Below are positions 57,016-64,000 of a DNA stretch of 64,000 nucleotides, in pieces. The stretch comes from Echiichthys vipera (Eukaryota > Chordata > Actinopteri > Perciformes > Trachinidae): the NCBI GenBank assembly GCA_963691815.1, contig OY829647.1:14567360-14631359 (forward strand). Direction: 5' to 3'. The position numbers were made by a program, and so were the translations under genes. A model generated the notes under the pieces. It did not search any database and was not told the DNA's origin. It saw only the letters and a program-made list of their open reading frames with translations. Every line of letters begins with the position of its first letter. The stretch's first letter is position 1.

Positions 57016-59944
57016 GTCAGTGACTGACTAGCCGGAAGCTTGCTGCAACTATGTTCTACACACACCCACAGTGTTGCAGCAAGAAGGCATCGTATTCTCA
57101 GTTAAGAGTTTTATGATAAGGTCGGTGAGGATGGGAACAATCATATATTTCTGAACTAGTTCATTTTAAAATTTGTGAACTGAACTTTGAACTTGTTCAT
57201 TTAGAAAATTAACTTTCCCAACACTGTATATATATATATATATATAAAAATTGTGCATGTGTGGAGGGGAGGGCTACATAGGCTCCTCACCCCTCACAGG
57301 AAACACTGAAGTTGATGAACGGTTCTTCATGCACCTCATTGTCTGTAGCCAAAGAAACGCATTAACCCTCAATGATTTTACCGGCCGACTGTCTGTTCTT
57401 CATCTGTCAAATAACAAGACTGTGTGCAAGTGCTGACAAGCCCCATATCACCGTATTTCATCCCAAGACTGCTCTCACAATGACAAATGCTTGTTCATAG
57501 GCATTAAGCATACGACCTAGGAAAGCTATGATCTGATCGAGCTACTGGTCCGACATCAAGAATTAGCTTTATCTTTAACATTGTGAGAAAAGCCCACACC
57601 AAATGATGCAGACTTGGGCCCAAAAAACACTAGAAAACAGACATAAAATGCCAATTGTTAACATTACGGCACATTCATGATCTACAGTTTTACAAACAAT
57701 CCACACCTGTTTTTCATTTTAACCTTGTTTTGTATAGACACACCACATGTTAATGAAAAAACCCTTATACTTGTGCTGTAGGAAAGGCACCTGGAAGATA
57801 TCCATCTAAAGACTTCGAATGGGGCAACATGACATGGTTATGTACTTCACTTGGCTCTACTGTGTGATAAAGCCTCAATGATTTGCCCAGATTGTCTCAA
57901 GTAAGATTGTCAAAACCAAGTATCGATACATAAAACACTTTAAGACAAAACAATATCTACATTTGATAGTAATAAAGATATAAAAAAAGGGGGGGGGGGT
58001 TAGTCAGGTCTACAAATTAGATTTTCTTTTTGCAATGGTTTCAAAACAGGTATCAGGTAACATCTTATACTATTGAATATAATGACTATATTGAATCCAA
58101 GTTAAAAACTGTGATATCGGGGCCGCCTCAGTCTCGACTGCACTTCAGCAATGTGTTAGCCCCTATAGGCATGATATACTAGACAAAGGCGAGGGCTATG
58201 GCTTATAACTATACCTTTAAGCCGATCATTAGAGGAAATTAGAGTTTCATAGTGATTGATAAAATTACAATATTCAGACATGGAAAAAAAAATAAAACAT
58301 GACGGGATGTTAGCATTGACAAAAAAAATAATGGCCTGAGCCACTTTCACCAAAGGGGACGGGGGGTTGGGTTTGACGTTAAGCACGCAGCTTATTTTAA
58401 TCAATTCCATACGGGGCACTAACATGTGCTAAGTGACTGTAAGCCACTCAATAAGGCCATTAGGAGCAGGTGGTTAAGTGTGGCTACAAGTTAAACGGAC
58501 TAAGCCAGTTAGCCTTTAAGGGAGTGGCAGTCTAAACGGGTGGACTAGATGATACTGGCAGCAGAGTACTCTGAAAGGCTGCAGAAAAATGGGTTACAAT
58601 CTGCTACAAACCTGGCAGGGTTTTTTTGTGTGTGATTTTTTTTTAACCAACAGGCCAGGCTCTTCTGCCACGAGGACCGGCTGGCAGGGGACACGTAAAG
58701 TCAATAGGATGGCATCATCAACAATGGTGAAAAGTGAGTATGTAATCAGATCTGGTCAAAAACAACATCATCATCATCATCTTGAAGTGTTTGCGTGCAT
58801 AACTGAGCGTAACATTAGGGCACTATGAGGGGGAGGGAGGGCAGGCAAGCCCTATTGTCTGCACTGTGCACCATGTAAACCCCTCAGGCATGGTGCCGAG
58901 GGGAGTGGGGGTGGGTTTTGAGTGGATTAACGGGTGCAACGGGACGGGGGAGCATCTGGCGCGGGTAACTTCACCCAAAAGAACCCAGGAACAAGGAATA
59001 GGCTGCAGGGTGCAAGAGGGAAGGATGGTTGATACTTTTTTCATAAAGTAGAAATGTTATATGGATAGACTGAATGCACAAAGTAAGTCCAACCTGTTAA
59101 TTAAGGACTGCTAGTCTGTCACAGGTTAATCGGCGTTTTCCTTTCAGAGCCCTACATCTCCAACTGCACTCCCAATCACATCCTGCCAAATCATGCTGTA
59201 AATGCCAACATAGAGCATCAGTTTCTGGCCAGGCTTGTTTTTTCTCACTTGCTTACTTTTTTGATTAGTGAACTCAGTTTAATGTTACCAACAACAATGA
59301 ATCATCACTGAGATACACCTGTTCACAAAAGTCAAGCTTAACCTAATTTAAGATAGGATGTGTGGTAGAAATGAGTAAAGGCTGTAGAAGGGTTGCTTGA
59401 AATGGATGGAAAATAAGGTAGGGCGGGAGTTATGGTATGAAGCCATGGCTATAAAAGATTTAGACCAGGCATATAGCAGCATAAAACTCATACCAGCTTC
59501 CCGCCAAGGACCTTTGTCCAATGTTATCTCCCCATCCTTTTTCATTTCGTGTTGCTTTCCAATGTCAGCTAATAAAAATAGAATGAGGGAGCTGGAGAAG
59601 AAAAACACTACCTCTTATTCAAAAAATTCTTCTTTTTAAAAAAGCTTTTGACATGTTCAGTAACGTTAATTCAGCATAAAAACTAAAGAACCAAATTAGG
59701 AGATGTTTTTTTTTTTTTAAACAGAGCTGACAGTTTTGCAGTATCAAAGCCAGCCAGCGACTACTCTTGTGTGCCAGCAAACTGGCTATAGACGGCAGGC
59801 AGATAGTCAATATAACACTGGAGCGCCCGAGGGCCAGATCAGTCACCATGCCTCATACTGGGCAGGGTGAGCTGAGGCCAGACGGACAGTGATCCCACAC
59901 CTTCCCCGCCTGCCTCTATGACAGCCACACCCCTGAACTGTGCC

Positions 59945-59978
59945 ACACACACACACACACACACACACACGCGCGCAC
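59945..59978. repeat. (AC)n with GCGCGC step
   Basis: About 13 AC units, then GCGCGCACACGC. This alternating purine-pyrimidine tract has Z-DNA potential. Confidence 0.85.
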
Positions 59979-61573
59979 ACGCACAGACTTTCTCTTGCAT
60001 ATGAAGAGGCAGAGCAAAGGATGATAACGGGATATGCTCGGCCTGCTAGACACAAACAAACACACCCTTATAACAGTCTTGGATCAATAACAAACAAAAT
60101 ACACAGGTTTTCCATCATCTACGCTTATTTCTCTCACACCAAGACCTAAACAATGCTGCAGTATGTAGCCGTGCAAATACTAATGTAAGGCTCCCTGTAA
60201 AATCTGTTATATTGGCACGGCACAGCAGCATGTCTTTGGGATGGTATTCAAGGCTTCCAAAGTGAGCTAACAAACAGACTTTGAAAGTGCTGAATTACTC
60301 TTTCAATAATTACAGTGCACTGAGCCCAGCTTCACAGTCCCAGACAGACTGAGTGCCTAAAAAAATGCAGCGCCAGCGTCCACCACTTTATCCTAATGGG
60401 TAGGAGAGTGCCAGCCTCCATACCACAGTGACGAGAGTTACAGCGCCACCATCCCACAGCTGAACAGCCAAGAGCAACACAGGAGAGGCACAGCAAACCT
60501 GAAGGGTGAATGATGAAATATAGTTTAACCATGCATGCCATCCTGCACAGATGCAGTAAAGCAGGCAGGAGTTGGGATTGAATTTCCATGGGTGTGGGCC
60601 TGAGACTGACACTGATGGCAGGCTGTAAAAGCAGCTGACTTCCAAGCAGATGCAAATGCTCTTCGACTGTACAAGGGTTGTGATATCAATTCAAAGTCCC
60701 CGGTATTAATTAAAAAAAAAAGTGCTCTACTCGTCACACTGGAAAAAAAGGTGGGTTGGGATTGCCTCCACATGGCTCTCACCGCAATATCTAATAATGA
60801 AAATATTAGCAGATAGCAGAAAATTGCAAGATTTAATGCATTTTGCATTCATTCTGCGCTTTATTTTAAAGAAACCAATTTTTATTTCCTCTTGAATGTG
60901 AATGATTTTAGCTTACAGAGCTTTTCCATAATGACAACAGTGATAAAAATAACAAAACACTGATGCTTGTTGATAAGGCAGAGTGTGATACATTCTGTTC
61001 TCACACTGTTGGATCACAGTGGAGAATAGATTTGAACCTTTGACCCCGACATCCATAACCACCATAACCTCTCACAGCTGTTGCACATGAACCCACGCTA
61101 AGACGAATAAACAGCACAAATCATCAGCCCTCGGATGTATTAATCCAACAGCATAGCACGCCATTTAACAGGGGGAAGCTGACACTACAGACAGCAGATA
61201 ACTAGTTTTTGTTCACAGGCCTGTCATCTCAGATAAAAATCAACGTTGGCAGGCTGGCTAAGGTTGCTAAAATTTGACACAGCTTTACAAGCTTGAGAAA
61301 AGCTCTCAAGTAGCTGAGAAAGAATTCAGAGGGTTGAAGGCGTTTAAGTGAAGACACAGAACAGGTATTTCACTCAGTCACAGAGCATGGGTCATGGTTT
61401 GTTTCCCCAGTGTGTGGCATTTCACACTACCGCAAATGTTGCAATGTCACCACCTGCATATCTCTCATGCCTGACAAACAACAACAACTGCTGATGCGCC
61501 ATAAGGCACCACAGACATGCCTCAGTCATAAAAGCAGGCAATGAGTCGTCGACAAGACTGAAAGAGACAACAC

Positions 61574-61659
61574 AAAATTAACTCGAAGCAACCCAGTGAA
61601 CTAACAGGGTTGCTGTTAGTTCACAAAAATTAACTTGAAGCAACCCAGTGAACTAACAG
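61574..61659. repeat. Direct duplication containing a perfect 12-bp palindrome
   Basis: AAGCAACCCAGTGAACTAACAG occurs at about 61586-61607 and again at about 61638-61659, each preceded by an AAATTAACT-like block. Between them, GTGAACTAACAG (61596-61607) and CTGTTAGTTCAC (61613-61624) form a perfect 12-bp inverted repeat with a 5-base loop. Confidence 0.9.
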
Positions 61660-62246
61660 ATAAAGAAGGAATACGTTTGTGATTTAGAAAATGCAATCTC
61701 ATGATTAAACATAAAAACAAATTCTTCTTTGCATGATGCACAGTTCCCTCTGTTTAAACCACCTTACATCATCCCTTGAGACTTCTCTCAAGGTCGTAGG
61801 ATGCAGTGAATTGCGATAATTATTTTGAGTTCCTCTTCTGGCTTGCTTTGGCCTTTAGGAAAAGGAAAGGGAAACAGAGGTGTTGACAGCGGAAGTGGCT
61901 GTGCAGAATATAAACACAGACCCACACCCCTTAATACACAGATGCAGCCTTTCACAGAACATGAAGGGCTGGCAAAACCTGCTCCTCTGGAAATAATAGT
62001 CTAGCCTCAAAGAAACAACAAAACTAACGGTTCATTTGGATGACGATTATTCCCTTCTGTTCAGTGTTCTGAACTAATACTTGCATCTTAATTACTTTTC
62101 CTAATTTCATGAGAATTGCTAATGAGCATGATGTTTCATAAGTCGGTTACAGAAAATGACAATTATTTTACGTCTTGTCGACTCCAAACAATATCTCAGA
62201 AAAGAGCTAAAAGAGTAAGTGACAAGATTTGCTCAGTCACAGAATG

Positions 62247-62524
62247 TAGGGCTGCACAATTAATCACAAATAAAAATCACAATATTGACTACTGCAATAT
62301 CTAAATCACAGGAGGGAGTACCGTATTTGTTAAAGGGGAAAATATGTCCTGGTCTGCAATCTGAATATAGATTAAACAAAAGAAGTACTTGCTTGGTGTA
62401 GATAGTCTTAATAATCACACCATGATGATCAATACATTTTACAATGAATGAGAATGATGCAAAAATTTCGATTCGCTCCAACATTATGAATCAGATCACA
62501 TTTTCCTCATATCGTGCAGCCATT
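62247..62524. mobile_element. hAT-type miniature element
   Basis: Starts TAGGGCTGCACAAT and ends ATCGTGCAGCCATT, the imperfect inverted ends of a very common fish miniature element. Flanks ACAGAATG (left) and ACAGGATT (right) look like a decayed 8-bp duplication. The inside is AT-rich and non-coding. Confidence 0.75.
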
Positions 62525-64000
62525 ACAGGATTTTTAACTGGCACCAGCAACTTTTGACCAACTAAGTGCAAACACCTGAAAAGTATGTCACACAATATTT
62601 CCTGACTTAATTAGTTAACAAGGCCTCAATGCACCATAGGACTACGTACAAGTGCACACTGGATTCTTGGCCACGAACGATACACCAGACGAGGCAAACA
62701 CAGCATCAGTGACTGTGCAATTGGCTCCTGGAGCTTAGCCAGAACGTCAGAAAAGGTGCGAGTGAAAGGGGGAGAGAAAACCATGTGTCATTCACACTTG
62801 GTTTTACACCCAGTTGACAAAGTCAGCCACACGCACAAGGATGTTCAGAAGGCTATACACGTCTCAGAGAGTGTGCATGTCAAATTTATTTTTGAAGGCA
62901 AAGGGTCATTGCTCCCAAACCCTGCCCACCACACCCAGGCTGCCCATACCAAACAGATTATGTAATGTTGACTGAGCTAAAAAAAATAAAACACAAAAAC
63001 ATCCTCCATCACGGAGATCTGCAGACGATGCCTCTCTGATAGTCTGCTTCTGAGCTCTATGTATTCCTCCCTTTTCTCATGTGGTCTGCCAAAATCAGGA
63101 ATGAGATCACTCCCGTGTGCAGGGATGCAAATATGAAAACAGAGGATGGTTATCTTGGCAAGAGACAAATAACTGCAGGGCTGGGGTTTGCAGTGTACGA
63201 AATACAAGATGCAAGCTACTTCAAAATAACCATTTCACATCCATCCTATCAGTGATGTACCGTATGACATGCTGTATACATTTTAGCAACTTTATTGCAC
63301 ACATTCTTCCACTTATCTCCAATGAAACAAAGACAACCTGCTGAACTCCAGGACCCCCAAATAAACTGAAAATATAGGTGGGGTACAGTTGTACAGTTAA
63401 ACAGAGGATCCAACGAAATTAAAACCCAATTGTTGTTTTTATGCACTGTCAGACTGTTCCTCGTGTTGATTTGGGTCCCTGTCAGTGGTGGTCCATGGAT
63501 CTTAATTTTGGAACCCATGTTTTCTGAGTTTGTGTGTGTTTTTTGTGGAGCTTTAATAATAGCATTTGTCTGTTTTGCACAAACACGCTGAATTCTCTCT
63601 GAGGTTTAGCAAAAGGCCCAATTTAGCCTCACACAGAACAATAGCGGCGGTGGAGCAGCCTGCTGAGAGAAACAACATGAAGCCAGTCAATAAATTGAAC
63701 CAGATATACAACTCAAAGACCGTGTGCCAGCTGAGTCTTGTACCGCTGTGAGCCCAAAATAAATGGCGTTGTGAGAGTAAAAACACACGTTGAAACCACC
63801 GCCCAACGGTTCCGTACCAAGCTAACGTTACACATCCATCATCACATCCACATTTCAAAGAGGGCGTCTGGCTCCAAAACAAACCATGTCCGGTTATTTT
63901 ACAAAGATGAGGATGAGGGGGGGGGCTTCCCTTAGCAAAGCAAAGCAGTCATTTTCACGTTACTTTATGGTTAAAACAGCGCAAACAAACGAGGAGGTGA
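62525..64000. other. No gene recognised at the right edge
   Basis: A poly-G run (about 63918-63926) and a slightly CpG-richer stretch after 63640 are present. The promoter and untranslated first exon of the PRR36-like gene could be near or beyond this edge, but I see no CCAAT/GC-box arrangement that would prove it. Confidence 0.4.

Larger units (their letters stand above)
57016..62246. other. No gene recognised
   Basis: Contains a short (TA)n at 57226-57245, a poly-G run at 57989-57999, poly-A and poly-T runs, an (AC)n/(GC) tract at 59945-59978, and the palindromic duplication at 61574-61659. Frames such as 60332-60655 (minus) lack splice context or motifs. Confidence 0.45.

Overview
This window is vertebrate nuclear DNA, almost certainly from a ray-finned (teleost) fish. 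The genes have introns with GT-AG boundaries. Microsatellites, hAT-type miniature elements with 8-bp target duplications, a Harbinger-like relic and LINE-like tails are frequent, as is usual in teleost genomes. I see no bacterial or viral gene set. Nearly all open frames of 60-120 codons are chance frames in introns and intergenic DNA.

Layout. (1) 1-19.0 kb: no exon I can defend; it holds dispersed repeats. It may be the first intron, or the 5' flank, of a minus-strand gene whose CpG-rich promoter and 5' leader sit at about 19.0-19.85 kb. (2) 19.85-23.7 kb: repeats, including a large inverted pair whose arms carry (TA)n runs. (3) 23.7-32.1 kb: a seven-coding-exon plus-strand gene of about 345 codons. 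I assign it to the uncharacterised UPF0575 / C19orf67 family. All six coding junctions keep phase. (4) 32.1-35.6 kb: probable long 3' untranslated region of the next gene, which converges tail to tail on C19orf67. (5) 35.6-50.0 kb: a five-coding-exon minus-strand gene of 1,541 codons, proline/threonine/acid-rich and coiled-coil-ended. I assign it to the PRR36 / KIAA1107 (APache, BTBD8 C-terminal) family. It carries an NPF-DPW endocytic adaptor-binding motif, and its conserved C-terminal module straddles the last splice junction. (6) 50.0-64.0 kb: probably the 5' intron of the same gene (the ATG exon begins with an untranslated stretch after a splice acceptor). It contains only repeats, a BED-finger transposon relic and several poly-G runs.

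The two genes have no evident joint function; they are convergent neighbours. The points most worth checking are: C19orf67 exon 4, closely flanked by complementary (TG)n and (CA)n/(GCAC)n tracts that could pair in the pre-mRNA; alternative 3' ends of the PRR36-like gene, including an in-phase exon encoding a hydrophobic tail; a hierarchical AT-rich minisatellite whose unit lengths step by about 12 bp; and a cluster of MYB-type sites just upstream of the C19orf67 start exon. I found no convincing wholly new biological system. Gene names come from remembered family features, not from a database search.
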